Of a stretch of DNA of 64,000 nucleotides, positions 32,214 to 41,033 are shown piece by piece. The position numbers were made by a program, and so were the translations under genes. The DNA is taken from contig CAIMFY010000104.1 of NCBI GenBank assembly GCA_903840415.1, forward strand, positions 62,001 through 126,000, in the 5' to 3' direction. The DNA comes from an uncultured Opitutia bacterium (GTDB lineage: Bacteria; Verrucomicrobiota; Verrucomicrobiia; Opitutales; Opitutaceae). The notes beneath the pieces were generated by a model that was given only the letters and a program-made list of their open reading frames with translations, made no database searches and was not told the DNA's origin. How positions within the stretch are numbered: position 1 is the stretch's first letter; each line of letters starts with the position of its first letter.

Positions 32214-32599
32214 GGCGCGCTCGCGCCATTTTCACGGCGCTCCTTGCAGTGGTGGCGATCACTACCGCGCTGGCCGCTCCGGACGACACCAAGATTTTTG
32301 TTCCTGGCGCATCCACGACGGCGGCCGCCGCCCCGGTCACCGGGCCGAGTCTGGGATCGGTCACGCTGCTGGTCGGCCTCGCGCTTGCCGGCGTCGGCGC
32401 TTGGCTGGTCTGGCGCGCCCGCTCTGGCATCGCCGCTAGTCGCGACACCCGCCAACTCGCGATCCATGAGACGCGCTCACTCGGCAACCGCCAATATCTG
32501 GTGGTCGCTTCTTATGAGGATAAAAAATTCCTGCTCGGAGTCTGCCCCGGCCGCATCGATTTGCTGGCGCCGCTGCACCGCGAGGAACCACGGGCATGA
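32210..32599 (+). CDS. fliO: Flagellar export protein FliO
   Basis: This 129-residue protein has a cleavable-like N-terminal hydrophobic segment, then a second transmembrane helix (about 48-68, VTLLVGLALAGVGAWLVW) and a cytoplasmic domain with LAIHETRSLGNRQYLVVASYE and KKFLLGV, typical for FliO. It helps assemble the FliP ring. It overlaps fliN and fliP by 4 bases each. Confidence 0.9.
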   Translation: MRRARAIFTALLAVVAITTALAAPDDTKIFVPGASTTAAAAPVTGPSLGSVTLLVGLALAGVGAWLVWRARSGIAASRDTRQLAIHETRSLGNRQYLVVASYEDKKFLLGVCPGRIDLLAPLHREEPRA

Positions 32600-33450
32600 T
32601 GCGTCGCTTTTTCACCGTGATGGTCGTGCTCTGGCTGGGCCTGATCGCTCTGCCGGTGTCGGCGCAGACGGCCGCTACGCCTGCTCTCACCGCACCGGCG
32701 ACTGAGGCCGCGGCGTTGACGCCCCTCGCCACCGGCCCCGCCGCGCCCGCCGCCGCTGCGCCAGCGAAAGCCAACGAACCGTTCCGTCTGAACATCGGTC
32801 TCGAAGGCCAGGGTCAGACCGGCGAAGTAAGCGTCGCGATCCAAATCGTGATCGTGATGACACTCCTCTCGGTCGCGCCGTCGATCGTCCTGTTGATGAC
32901 GAGCTTCACGCGCATCGTGATCGTGCTCGGCTTCGTCCGCACGGCGCTCGGCACGCCGAGCGCGCCGTCGAACCAAATTATCGTCGGCCTCTCGCTTTTT
33001 CTCACGTTTTTCCTGATGGGCCCGGTCATCGATCGTGTGAACAACGAGGCGCTCAGTCCCTATCTCGACGGTAAAATCACCTCGGTCGTGGCGCTCGATC
33101 GCGCCTCGCAGCCGCTGAAGCAGTTCATGCTGAAACAAACCCGCACCCGCGATGTGGAATATTTTCTCGAGATCGGCGGCTACGGCCCGACCGCGGTGAA
33201 GGATTTGCCGATGCGCGTCGTGATCCCGGCCTACGTGATCAGCGAACTGCAGACGGCGTTTCAAATGGGTTTTCTGCTCTTTCTGCCGTTCCTCGTGATC
33301 GATTTCCTGGTGTCGTCGGTGCTAATGGCGCTCGGCATGATGATGATGCCGCCGACGACGGTGGCGCTGCCCCTCAAACTGCTCCTTTTCGTGCTCGTGG
33401 ACGGCTGGCATCTCGTCGTCCGTTCGCTGGTGCAGAGCTTCGCCACATGA
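32596..33450 (+). CDS. fliP: Flagellar export gate protein FliP
   Basis: This 284-residue inner-membrane protein starts with a signal peptide (MMRRFFTVMVVLWLGLIALP, cleaved near SAQ). An Ala/Pro-rich spacer follows, then the FliP core: VSVAIQIVIVMTLLSVAPSI, MTSFTRIVIVLGFVRTALG, PSNQIIVGLSLFLTFF and GMMMMPPTTVALPLKLLLF. It forms the export pore with FliQ and FliR. Confidence 0.97.
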   Translation: MMRRFFTVMVVLWLGLIALPVSAQTAATPALTAPATEAAALTPLATGPAAPAAAAPAKANEPFRLNIGLEGQGQTGEVSVAIQIVIVMTLLSVAPSIVLLMTSFTRIVIVLGFVRTALGTPSAPSNQIIVGLSLFLTFFLMGPVIDRVNNEALSPYLDGKITSVVALDRASQPLKQFMLKQTRTRDVEYFLEIGGYGPTAVKDLPMRVVIPAYVISELQTAFQMGFLLFLPFLVIDFLVSSVLMALGMMMMPPTTVALPLKLLLFVLVDGWHLVVRSLVQSFAT

Positions 33451-33716
33451 ACCCCGATCTCGCCATCGATCTTTTCAAATCCACCGTGATGTTTGCGCTC
33501 TACATCGTGGCGCCGTTTCTCGGCGTGACGCTGGTCGTCGGCCTGCTCGCGAGCCTGCTGCAATCGGTCACGAGCATGCAGGAGCAGACCCTCACGTTTA
33601 TCCCCAAGTTGATCGCGCTGGCCGGTCTCTGCCTCGTGCTTACGCCGTGGCTCCTGCGCACGCTCTCGGAGTTCGCGATCACGATCATCACGCGCATGGG
33701 TTCGCTGGGACATTGA
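33447..33716 (+). CDS. fliQ: Flagellar export gate protein FliQ
   Basis: This 89-residue protein has two transmembrane helices with the family motif [20 protein letters not shown] followed by LTFIPKLIA. It overlaps fliP by 4 bases. The length is standard for FliQ. Confidence 0.96.
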   Translation: MNPDLAIDLFKSTVMFALYIVAPFLGVTLVVGLLASLLQSVTSMQEQTLTFIPKLIALAGLCLVLTPWLLRTLSEFAITIITRMGSLGH

Positions 33717-33721
33717 AAAAC

Positions 33722-33798
33722 AAAGAAGAAATCTAGGAAAAAGAAGAACGAAGAAACTTCCGAACCGCAGGTTTCTTCTTTCTACCATTTCTTCTTTT
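33722..33798. repeat. Purine/pyrimidine inverted repeat between fliQ and fliR
   Basis: The left arm (33722-33757) is nearly all A and G, built on AAAGAAGAAAT and AAGAAGAAC units. The right arm (33771-33798) is nearly all T and C and pairs with it through GAAGAAAC/GTTTCTTC and AAAGAAGAAAT/ATTTCTTCTTT. The arms differ in length by 8 bases, so part of the left arm bulges. It fills almost the whole gap. Confidence 0.75.
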
Positions 33799-33813
33799 CC
33801 GCCTTTGCCCGCC

Positions 33814-34566
33814 ATGTCCCTCGAATATCTCCTCGCGTGGATGATGGTTTTCCTCCGTTCGCTCGGGGTAATTTTGCAATTGCCGGTGCTCGCGGGGCAC
33901 CCGATTCCGATCCCGGTTCGGGTGGGATTTAGCGTTTGTCTGGCGACTTTGCTAGCGGGCTTGGTGCCGACGGCACCACTGCCGCTAACGCTGTGGCCAT
34001 TTATCGGCGCCATCGCCGGTGAAGTGATCCTGGGGCTCGCACTGGGTTTTGTCGCGCGGTTAGTGTTTTCCGCGGTGGAGATGGCTGGCCGTGTGATTTC
34101 GTCGGAGATTGGGCTGTCGGCTTTGCCGGGGATGGGCGCGCCGGAGTTGTCGAGCGAGCCGCTGGCGGCGATGCTCTCGGCGCTGTCGCTGGTGTTGTTT
34201 TTCCTGTTTGGCGGTCATCACGCCGTGCTGACGGCGTTCGCCCGTAGCTTTTTTCTGGCGCCGGCGGGCCATGCGACGCTCGATGCCGCGGCGGGGAGTT
34301 TGCTGATTCGGGCGACGGGTCACGTGATCGAGCTCGGCCTGCGGATCGCAGCGCCGTTTATCGCGATGAATTTTCTGGTGACGCTCGCGTTTGCTTCGCT
34401 GGGCCGGGCGGTGCCGAAGATGAACGTCTTTATTCTGAGCCTGTCGGCGCGCGCCTTGATCGGGTTTGGGCTGCTGGGGACCGGTGGGTCGTTGCTCGCG
34501 CGGTATCTCTACGTTGAGTTTGGCGATGGGCCGATGCGGATGCTGCAATTGCTGCCGTCGCGTTGA
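33814..34566 (+). CDS. fliR: Flagellar export gate protein FliR
   Basis: This 250-residue protein has about six transmembrane helices and completes the FliPQR gate. The start [19 protein letters not shown] and the motif [21 protein letters not shown] are typical, as is the ending with [18 protein letters not shown]. It is the last gene of the first flagellar unit. Confidence 0.95.
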   Translation: MSLEYLLAWMMVFLRSLGVILQLPVLAGHPIPIPVRVGFSVCLATLLAGLVPTAPLPLTLWPFIGAIAGEVILGLALGFVARLVFSAVEMAGRVISSEIGLSALPGMGAPELSSEPLAAMLSALSLVLFFLFGGHHAVLTAFARSFFLAPAGHATLDAAAGSLLIRATGHVIELGLRIAAPFIAMNFLVTLAFASLGRAVPKMNVFILSLSARALIGFGLLGTGGSLLARYLYVEFGDGPMRMLQLLPSR

Positions 34567-34581
34567 GCGTGGTGAGGGTCG

Positions 34582-34596
34582 CGGCAAATTTTGCCG
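34582..34596. promoter_or_regulatory. AT-rich palindrome, candidate activator site for the flhB promoter
   Basis: CGGCAAATTTTGCCG is a palindrome around a central AT run. It and the bases that follow (GAATTTTTTACGGGT) closely match the element upstream of flgB. It ends about 120 bp before the -12 element of the flhB sigma-54-like promoter. Confidence 0.55.
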
Positions 34597-34700
34597 AATT
34601 TTTTACGGGTTTTTTGGGGCGAAAATATTTTTCGACCACACGGGCAAAGCGAAAAGTTTAACTCCTTGTCCGGTGTGAGTTAGCGAATGGATCGAGCGTG

Positions 34701-34717
34701 TTGGCATCGACGTTGCG
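34701..34717 (+). promoter_or_regulatory. Sigma-54-like promoter for the flhB operon
   Basis: TTGGCATCGACGTTGCG has the TTGGCA and TTGC elements with GG and GC 10 bases apart. The expected start is about 34728, 8 bases before the flhB ATG. A purine-rich AGGGGAG at 34721-34727 would then be left out of the message, which is a caveat: either it is not the ribosome site or another promoter also acts. Confidence 0.65.
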
Positions 34718-34735
34718 TTAAGGGGAGAACCGCCA

Positions 34736-35839
34736 ATGGCCGACACTGATCAAGACCAAAAAACCGAACAGCCGACTGAGAAGCGGCTGAACGATGCGCA
34801 CGAGAAGGGGCAGTTTGCGAAGAGCCACGAGATCACGGTGCTGTTTGCGTTTGTGGCGTTTCTCGCGGTGCTCGGTTTCACAGCGCAGTCGGCGTCGCAC
34901 GACATCGCGGAATATTCCGCGAGCATGTTCACGCGGTTTGCGACCACCCCGGTCTCGACCGACACTGTGATGGTGCCGCTCAGCGAGGCGCTGTTTACGA
35001 TGGGTCGCGCACTGGCCCCGATCTTGGCGGGCGTGCTCGGCGCGACAATTCTGGCCGGCGGCGTGCAGACCGGCTTCCGCCTCTCTTCGAATGTGGAGTT
35101 TTTCAAGCTCGACAGCCTCGACATGACCAAGGGCTTCAGCCGGATTTTCTCCAAGGCCGTCTTCGCGAAGGCCGGCATCGATTTGCTCAAGCTCGGCGCG
35201 ATCGGCACGGCGCTGTGGCTTGGCGCGCGGGGCCTGATGTTCGATCCGCTTTTCAGCGCCCCGGTCGAGGCCGCCTATCTTGGCCAGTTCCTCCACCACG
35301 CGACGCTGCTCTTCCTCACGCGACTGGTGCTGGCGCTCGGCATCGTGGCCGCAGTCAGCTACGGCTACGAAAAGTTCAAGACTTCGCGGGAGATGATGAT
35401 GACTCGCCAGGAAGTGAAGGACGAACACCGTCAGGCGCAGGGCGATCAGCACACGAAGTCCGCGATGCGTCGCATGGCCCGCCGCCTGATGCAAAAGCAG
35501 ATGCTCGCGGCGGTGAAGACGGCCGACGTCATCGTCACGAACCCGACCCACTTTGCCGTCGCGCTCAAATACGAACGCGGTCAGGACCGCGCCCCGGTCG
35601 TCCTCGCGAAGGGCGAGAACCGTTTCGCGCAGCGCATCAAGGCGCTCGCCGCCGAGCACGGCGTGCCCACCGTCGAGAACAAGCCGGTTGCGCGCCTGCT
35701 CTTCGCGATGGGAAAGGTCGGCGAGACGATCCCGGCCGAGCTCTACCAAGCAGTCGCGCAGATCCTCGCGGTAGTTTACCGCACGCACCGCTATTATTTC
35801 CATCGCCTGAAGTCGCGCCGGCTGGAGGCCGCATCCTGA
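34736..35839 (+). CDS. flhB: Flagellar export switch protein FlhB
   Basis: This 367-residue inner-membrane protein switches export from hook to filament subunits after self-cleavage. The opening DQKTEQPTEKRLNDAHEKGQ is typical, four transmembrane helices follow, and the autocleavage motif Asn-Pro-Thr-His is intact in VTNPTHFAVALKY. It begins the second flagellar unit and is followed by flhA after 1 bp. Confidence 0.96.
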   Translation: MADTDQDQKTEQPTEKRLNDAHEKGQFAKSHEITVLFAFVAFLAVLGFTAQSASHDIAEYSASMFTRFATTPVSTDTVMVPLSEALFTMGRALAPILAGVLGATILAGGVQTGFRLSSNVEFFKLDSLDMTKGFSRIFSKAVFAKAGIDLLKLGAIGTALWLGARGLMFDPLFSAPVEAAYLGQFLHHATLLFLTRLVLALGIVAAVSYGYEKFKTSREMMMTRQEVKDEHRQAQGDQHTKSAMRRMARRLMQKQMLAAVKTADVIVTNPTHFAVALKYERGQDRAPVVLAKGENRFAQRIKALAAEHGVPTVENKPVARLLFAMGKVGETIPAELYQAVAQILAVVYRTHRYYFHRLKSRRLEAAS

Positions 35840-35840
35840 G

Positions 35841-38030
35841 ATGAGCGCGCCCGCTTCTGCTCCCACGACTGTTGCGATGTTGCTCCGCCGCGCGGATCTG
35901 GCGTTCACGTTTGGCCTGTTCCTGACGGTGTTGCTGCTGATCCTGCCGGTGCCGGCGTTCCTGCTCGACACGTTTCTCGCGCTCAACATCGGCCTGTCGC
36001 TCCTCGTGCTCCTCGCGATCATCTACGTGAAGGATCCACCGGAGTTCTCGGGTTTCCCGACGCTGCTCCTTGCACTCACGCTTTTCCGCCTCGCGCTCAA
36101 CATCAGTTCGACGCGGCAGATTCTCACCAAAGGCTACGCCGGCCACATCATCGATGCGTTTGGCCACTTCGTGATTCAGGGCAACTTCATCGTCGGCGCG
36201 GTGGTGTTTCTGATTCTCGTCATCATCAACTTCGTCGTCATCACCAAGGGCGCGGGTCGCATCGCCGAAGTGAGTGCACGTTTCACGCTCGATGCGCTGC
36301 CCGGCAAACAAATGGCCATCGATGCCGAGCTCAACGCCGGCATCATCGACGAAGTCACCGCCACCGCCCGCCGCGTGAAAGTGCAGAAGGAAGCCGACTT
36401 CTACGGCTCGATGGACGGCGCGTCGAAGTTTGTCCGCGGCGATGCGATTGCCGGCATCATCATCACGCTGATCAACGTCGTCGGCGGCTTCGCCATCGGC
36501 GCCTTCCAGATGGGCATGTCGATGAGCGAGGCGCTCCAAAAATTCACGCTCCTCTCGATCGGTGACGGCCTCGTTTCGCAAATCCCGGCGCTCATTCTCT
36601 CCGTCGGTGCCGGTATTCTGGTTACGCGTGCCTCGGAAAATTCCAACCTCGGCACGCAGCTCGCAACCCAGTTATTCCGCTATCCCCGCGCTCTCCGGAT
36701 CGCCTCTGGCATGCTCGCGTGTTTCGGGCTGATGCCCGGCATGCCACTGCTGCCCTTCTTCGGCCTCGCCGGAATCGCCGCCTACCTCGGAAAAATTTTG
36801 CAGGAACAGGAAACCCGCACCGGCCACGCCCACGGCACCGAAGCCGCCGCCGCCGCCTCCAAGATCAACGGCACCCCGAAAAACGCCGCGAAGCCCGCCG
36901 CCGGTGATGCCGCCGCGCCTGCTGCGGCCAGCGCGCCCGGCAGCCCCGAAGACGTCCGCAAACTCATCGAGATCGACATCTTCGCGATCGAGATTGGTTA
37001 CGGACTCCTTTCGATCGCCGATGCGAAGACCGGCGGCGAATTGCTCGCCCGCGTCACCGGTGTGCGCAAGTCCCTCGCCCGAGAAAAAGGCATCGTCGTC
37101 CCGCCAATTTCCGTCCGCGACAATCTCGAACTCGAGCCCAACGACTACCGTTTTCTCCTCCGCGGCAAGGTCGTCGCCCGTGGTCAGCTCATGCCCGGCC
37201 GCTGGCTCGCGATGAACGTCGCTGGGAGCAAGGTCCATCTCAAGGGCGTCCCCACGCGCGAGCCGGTCTTCAATCTCGAGGCCACGTGGATCGATGCCGT
37301 CGAAAAGAAGAATGCCGAACTCAACGGCTTCACGGTCGTGGATCAGGCTTCGGTTCTCATCACTCACTTGTCCGAGACGCTCAAGGTCAACGCGCACCAC
37401 CTCATCGGCCGCCAGGAAGTGCAGTCGCTCATCGATCACCTGAAGCTCACGCAGCCGGCGCTCGTGGCCGAACTCTTGCCGGATCTCGTCACGCTCGGCA
37501 TTATTCAGCGCGTTTTTCAGAATCTCCTCCGCGAGAACGTCGCGATCACGAATCAGCCGCTCATCCTCGAAGGCATCGCGGATTTCGCGTCCCTCTCGAA
37601 AAATCCCGACGACCTAAGCGAACTCGTCCGCCGTCGGCTCGGGCTCTACTTCGTGCCGGAGTTCGAGTGCCGCCCTCGCGTCATCCGCGCCATCACTCTC
37701 GATCCGCGGTTGGAACAATGGCTCGCCTCGAAGGTGCACCGCTCGCCCACTGAAGTCGGCCTCGCCCTCGATCCAGGCACGACGCGTCACCTGCTCGAAG
37801 AGATCAACCGTCGCACGAGCGAGCTAACGCTGGCGGGTCATCCGACGGTCATGGTCGTCTCGACCGAAATCCGTCTGCCCCTGAAGCGCTTCTTCGAATC
37901 GTCGTTTCCGCGCCTCACCGTCCTCGCGTTTCAAGAGTTGCCCGCCGCCACCGACATTGAAAACGCCGGCATCGTCACCGCCCCCGCGCACCTCGTTCGC
38001 ACCGACGTTCCGCTCAAGGCCGCCGCCTAA
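35841..38030 (+). CDS. flhA: Flagellar export gate protein FlhA
   Basis: This 729-residue protein forms the nonameric ring that docks export substrates. The N-terminal half has about eight transmembrane helices with the FHIPEP-type signature (KGAGRIAEVSARFTLDALPG, KQMAIDAELNAG). An Ala-rich linker of about 40 residues follows at about 325-370, then the cytoplasmic domain (EIGYGLLSIAD, LRGKVVARGQL). Length is slightly above the norm because of the linker. Confidence 0.97.
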   Translation: MSAPASAPTTVAMLLRRADLAFTFGLFLTVLLLILPVPAFLLDTFLALNIGLSLLVLLAIIYVKDPPEFSGFPTLLLALTLFRLALNISSTRQILTKGYAGHIIDAFGHFVIQGNFIVGAVVFLILVIINFVVITKGAGRIAEVSARFTLDALPGKQMAIDAELNAGIIDEVTATARRVKVQKEADFYGSMDGASKFVRGDAIAGIIITLINVVGGFAIGAFQMGMSMSEALQKFTLLSIGDGLVSQIPALILSVGAGILVTRASENSNLGTQLATQLFRYPRALRIASGMLACFGLMPGMPLLPFFGLAGIAAYLGKILQEQETRTGHAHGTEAAAAASKINGTPKNAAKPAAGDAAAPAAASAPGSPEDVRKLIEIDIFAIEIGYGLLSIADAKTGGELLARVTGVRKSLAREKGIVVPPISVRDNLELEPNDYRFLLRGKVVARGQLMPGRWLAMNVAGSKVHLKGVPTREPVFNLEATWIDAVEKKNAELNGFTVVDQASVLITHLSETLKVNAHHLIGRQEVQSLIDHLKLTQPALVAELLPDLVTLGIIQRVFQNLLRENVAITNQPLILEGIADFASLSKNPDDLSELVRRRLGLYFVPEFECRPRVIRAITLDPRLEQWLASKVHRSPTEVGLALDPGTTRHLLEEINRRTSELTLAGHPTVMVVSTEIRLPLKRFFESSFPRLTVLAFQELPAATDIENAGIVTAPAHLVRTDVPLKAAA

Positions 38031-38036
38031 CCCGCC

Positions 38037-39092
38037 ATGTCGACTTCGCCCAAATCGTTCGCGCCCGGCACCTACAAATTCACGGTGCAATCTGCCGAGC
38101 AGGCCGTCGCCCTCATCCGCGAAAAACTCGGCGCCACCGCCCGCGTCATCTCCGTCCGCTCGGTCGAGGCGACCGGTCTGAAAAAATTCTTCACCGCCCC
38201 GCGTCTCGAAGTCGTCGCGCAAGTTGATCCGGCGCCCGTCGCGGAAACCACGCTGACGACGATCGGACGCGAGCCCGCGCTCTCGGCCAACGAGTCGTCG
38301 CCTTCAAAAAATCGTCTCACCCAACTGCCGCCCTCAATCGGGCTGACCGGATTGCTCCGCCGCTCCGGCATCACCGAGACCGCACTCGATCGGCTGCAAG
38401 CCGGCGCCAACTGGCCCGAACTCAGCGCGCTGCCGCTGCACCGCGCGCTCGCCGAAACATCGCGCCTGCTGCGCACGCAGGCCGAGACACGCGCGCCCCG
38501 TCCGCCGTTGTCACGCGCTGCGTTTCTCGGCGCGCCCGGCGTCGGTCGCACGACGGCGCTCTGCAAATGGCTTTCCGTCGAAGTGTTTCGCCGTAGCCGC
38601 GCCGGCCACGTTGTCAGCGTCGAATTTGACCGGCCTAATCCGCTTGGGCCGCTGCCGGTATTTTCAGAAGCGCTCGGCGTGCCGCTCGCTCATTTTCCGT
38701 GTGAGACTCAGCCCGCCGTGCCGGGTGGATTCGTCTATTTCGATTTGCCCGGCATTTCGGTCCGTCGCCCCGCCGATAACGCCGCCCTCGCGGAGTGGCT
38801 CGACCGCGAAGGCGTCCAGGAACGCGTGCTCGTGCTCAACGCCGCCTACGACCGCGCTTCGCTGCGCGAAGCCTACGCCGCGGGCCGCGACCTCGGCGCC
38901 ACACGCCTCGTCTTCACGCATCTCGATGAAGTCCCGCAGTGGGGCAAGCTCTGGGACTACCTCTTCGACGAGTCCCTCGAACCGCTCTTCCTCTCCACCG
39001 GCCCGTCGCTCACCGGTGACTGCGAGGACGACGTCCCCGGCGCGATCGTGCGTCGCACGCTGCCCGACGACAGCACCCCTTCCACGCCATGA
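38037..39092 (+). CDS. flhF: FlhF-like SRP-type GTPase with altered P-loop
   Basis: This 351-residue protein lies where flhF normally lies. The N-terminus is FlhF-like (KFTVQSAEQAVALIREKLGA, ARVISVRSVE). The GTPase part has diverged: the P-loop is GAPGVGRTT (165-173) with Arg171 where the nucleotide-binding Lys should be, DTAGR is replaced by DLPGI, and TKLDE reads THLDE. FlhF sets the place and number of flagella by GTP-dependent dimerisation, so this version may bind nucleotide weakly or not at all. No flhG follows it. The function assigned here comes from position and the N-terminal match. Confidence 0.78.
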   Translation: MSTSPKSFAPGTYKFTVQSAEQAVALIREKLGATARVISVRSVEATGLKKFFTAPRLEVVAQVDPAPVAETTLTTIGREPALSANESSPSKNRLTQLPPSIGLTGLLRRSGITETALDRLQAGANWPELSALPLHRALAETSRLLRTQAETRAPRPPLSRAAFLGAPGVGRTTALCKWLSVEVFRRSRAGHVVSVEFDRPNPLGPLPVFSEALGVPLAHFPCETQPAVPGGFVYFDLPGISVRRPADNAALAEWLDREGVQERVLVLNAAYDRASLREAYAAGRDLGATRLVFTHLDEVPQWGKLWDYLFDESLEPLFLSTGPSLTGDCEDDVPGAIVRRTLPDDSTPSTP

Positions 39093-39313
39093 AATTCGTT
39101 TTTCTCGCCGGTGGCTTCACCGGACTTCTCATCACCAGCAGCGCCAGCTACTGGGCCGGCCACCAAGCCGATCGCATCCTGCTCGACGGCGCCGTCGGCT
39201 GCCTCGCGAGTGCGCTCCTCTTTCGCTGGTTCTGGACCGTGCTCGTGCGCGGCATCCGCGAAACCATTTTGCAACGTCACGCCGCCGCCACCGCGTCGGC
39301 CAAGCATAAGTAA
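39089..39313 (+). CDS. Small two-helix membrane protein after flhF
   Basis: I do not recognise this 74-residue protein. It overlaps the flhF stop (ATGA) and ends 12 bp before fliA, so it belongs to the operon. Two hydrophobic segments (about 4-24 and 33-52, AVGCLASALLFRWFWTVLV) and a basic tail suggest a small inner-membrane protein. It occupies the position where flhG usually stands but has no ATPase motif. Confidence 0.7.
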   Translation: MKFVFLAGGFTGLLITSSASYWAGHQADRILLDGAVGCLASALLFRWFWTVLVRGIRETILQRHAAATASAKHK

Positions 39314-39325
39314 CAGTTCGCTTCC

Positions 39326-40123
39326 ATGAATACCGCCACCGCCCCCCTCCCCAGCAGCAAGGAAGCTACGCCCGCCACAGCCTGGCGCGCGTATCAGGGA
39401 GTCTCGCCCAGTGCCGTCGATGAAAAGGATTTGATCGAACGGTATCTGCCCCTCGTCCGCAACGTCGTCGATCGCATCAAGCTCAACGTGCCCGCGCACG
39501 TCGACGCCGACGATCTCTACAGCGTCGGCATCACCGGCCTCATCGCTGCAGTCCGCAAGTTTGACCCCGAACAGGGGGCCACGTTTGCCAGCTATGCCGC
39601 GCTCCGCATCCGCGGCGCCATCCTCGACGAACTCCGCCGCATGGATTGGTGCCCGCGCCGTGCCCGCGCCCGATCGCGCAAACTCAAGAACGCGATCAAC
39701 GACGTCGAGCAGAAGCACGGCCGCGCCGCGACCGACGCCGAAGTCTGCACCACTCTCGGCCTCGACAAGAAGGAATACGAGAAGTGGGTCGAGGAGGCGA
39801 AGCCCGTCACCTTCATCGCCATCGACCAGCACGCCGACAATGAGGATGGCAGCGGGGCGTCGTTGCACGAACTCCTGGCTGACGAAGCCGACGTCACCGG
39901 CCGCGACAACCTAGAAAAGGCGGAGCTTCTGCAACTTCTCTCTAAACGAATCGCGGAATTGCCCGATATACCAAAGAAGATTCTCGCCATGTATTATTTC
40001 GAAAACATGCGCCTGGCCGAAATCGCTCAGGTTTTCGGTCTGACGGAATCCCGTATATGCCAAATCCACGCCCAGACCATTCTCGGCCTGCGCGCCTTTC
40101 TCCAACGCGTGCGCGACCGCTGA
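39326..40123 (+). CDS. fliA: Flagellar sigma factor FliA (sigma-28)
   Basis: This 265-residue sigma-70-family factor directs late flagellar and chemotaxis promoters. Region 2 has LIERYLPLVRNVVDRIKLNV, DDLYSVGITGLIAAVRKF and FASYAALRIRGAILDELR followed by MDW; region 3 and region 4 end with YYFENMRLAEIAQVFGLTES and RICQIHAQ. It matches FliA rather than the housekeeping factor in length and in the region 2 signature. No flgM is seen in the window. Confidence 0.95.
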   Translation: MNTATAPLPSSKEATPATAWRAYQGVSPSAVDEKDLIERYLPLVRNVVDRIKLNVPAHVDADDLYSVGITGLIAAVRKFDPEQGATFASYAALRIRGAILDELRRMDWCPRRARARSRKLKNAINDVEQKHGRAATDAEVCTTLGLDKKEYEKWVEEAKPVTFIAIDQHADNEDGSGASLHELLADEADVTGRDNLEKAELLQLLSKRIAELPDIPKKILAMYYFENMRLAEIAQVFGLTESRICQIHAQTILGLRAFLQRVRDR

Positions 40124-40154
40124 CGCCCCCTCGGGAGGCGCCGGAGATTTCCTC

Positions 40155-41015
40155 ATGCTGATTCTAGTCGGAGCATTCATCGTTATCGCAGCGACCCTCG
40201 GCGGCTTCATGATGGAGGGCGGCAATCCCTTGGTTTTGATCCAAGTCGCGGAGTTCGTGGTCATCCTCGGCGTCGCCCTCGGCGTGCTCGTCATCGCGAG
40301 TCCGAGTCACGTGCTGAAGCACGTCATCCACAAGGTGAAGGACTGCGTCACCGGCAAGTCCCCCGGCGAGAAGGATTTCACCGATCTGCTCAAGCTGCTC
40401 TACGAAATCTTCATGGTCGGCCGTCGCAACGGCCTAATCGCCCTCGAGGAACATGTGATGGACCCGAAGAAGAGTGCGATTTTTCAGAAATATCCTTCGG
40501 TGATGAACCATCACGAACGGCTCGAGTTCATCTGCAACGGCCTCAAGCCCGTCATCGACGGCAAGATCAAGCCCGACCAGCTCGAGGCGCTGATGGTTGC
40601 CGAACTCGAGGCCAAGGTCATCGAGAACGAGCACCCGGTCCACATCCTCCATCTCGTCGGTGATTCGCTGCCCGGCATCGGCATCGTTGCCGCGGTGCTT
40701 GGCATCATCAACACCATGGCCGCCATTTCGGAAGGCCCGGAGAAGGTCGGCGAAAAAGTCGCCGCCGCGCTCGTCGGCACGCTGCTCGGTATTTTCGTGG
40801 CCTACGGCTTCGTCAACCCGCTCGCCAATCGCGTGCAGTTCAACAACCAGTCCGACGCCCAGTTTCTGAAGTGCATCATGCAAGCGATCGCCGGTTTCGC
40901 GAAGGGCCTCGCGCCCCTCACGGCCGTGGAAGTCGCCCGCCGTTCACTCGACAGCTCCGTCCAACCCGCCGGTGCCGAACTCGAGATCGCCCTCAAGGCC
41001 CTCGGCGCCAAATAA
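40155..41015 (+). CDS. motA: Flagellar stator protein MotA
   Basis: This 286-residue inner-membrane protein is the torque-generating half of the stator. It has four transmembrane segments and the family segments LVLIQVAEFVVILGVALGVL, GRRNGLIALEEHVMDPKKS and GIGIVAAVLGIINTMAAI. Charged residues of the cytoplasmic loop for contact with FliG are present. A good ribosome site is not evident. motB follows after 18 bp. Confidence 0.96.
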   Translation: MLILVGAFIVIAATLGGFMMEGGNPLVLIQVAEFVVILGVALGVLVIASPSHVLKHVIHKVKDCVTGKSPGEKDFTDLLKLLYEIFMVGRRNGLIALEEHVMDPKKSAIFQKYPSVMNHHERLEFICNGLKPVIDGKIKPDQLEALMVAELEAKVIENEHPVHILHLVGDSLPGIGIVAAVLGIINTMAAISEGPEKVGEKVAAALVGTLLGIFVAYGFVNPLANRVQFNNQSDAQFLKCIMQAIAGFAKGLAPLTAVEVARRSLDSSVQPAGAELEIALKALGAK

Positions 41016-41033
41016 CCCACGGAGGATATCCTA

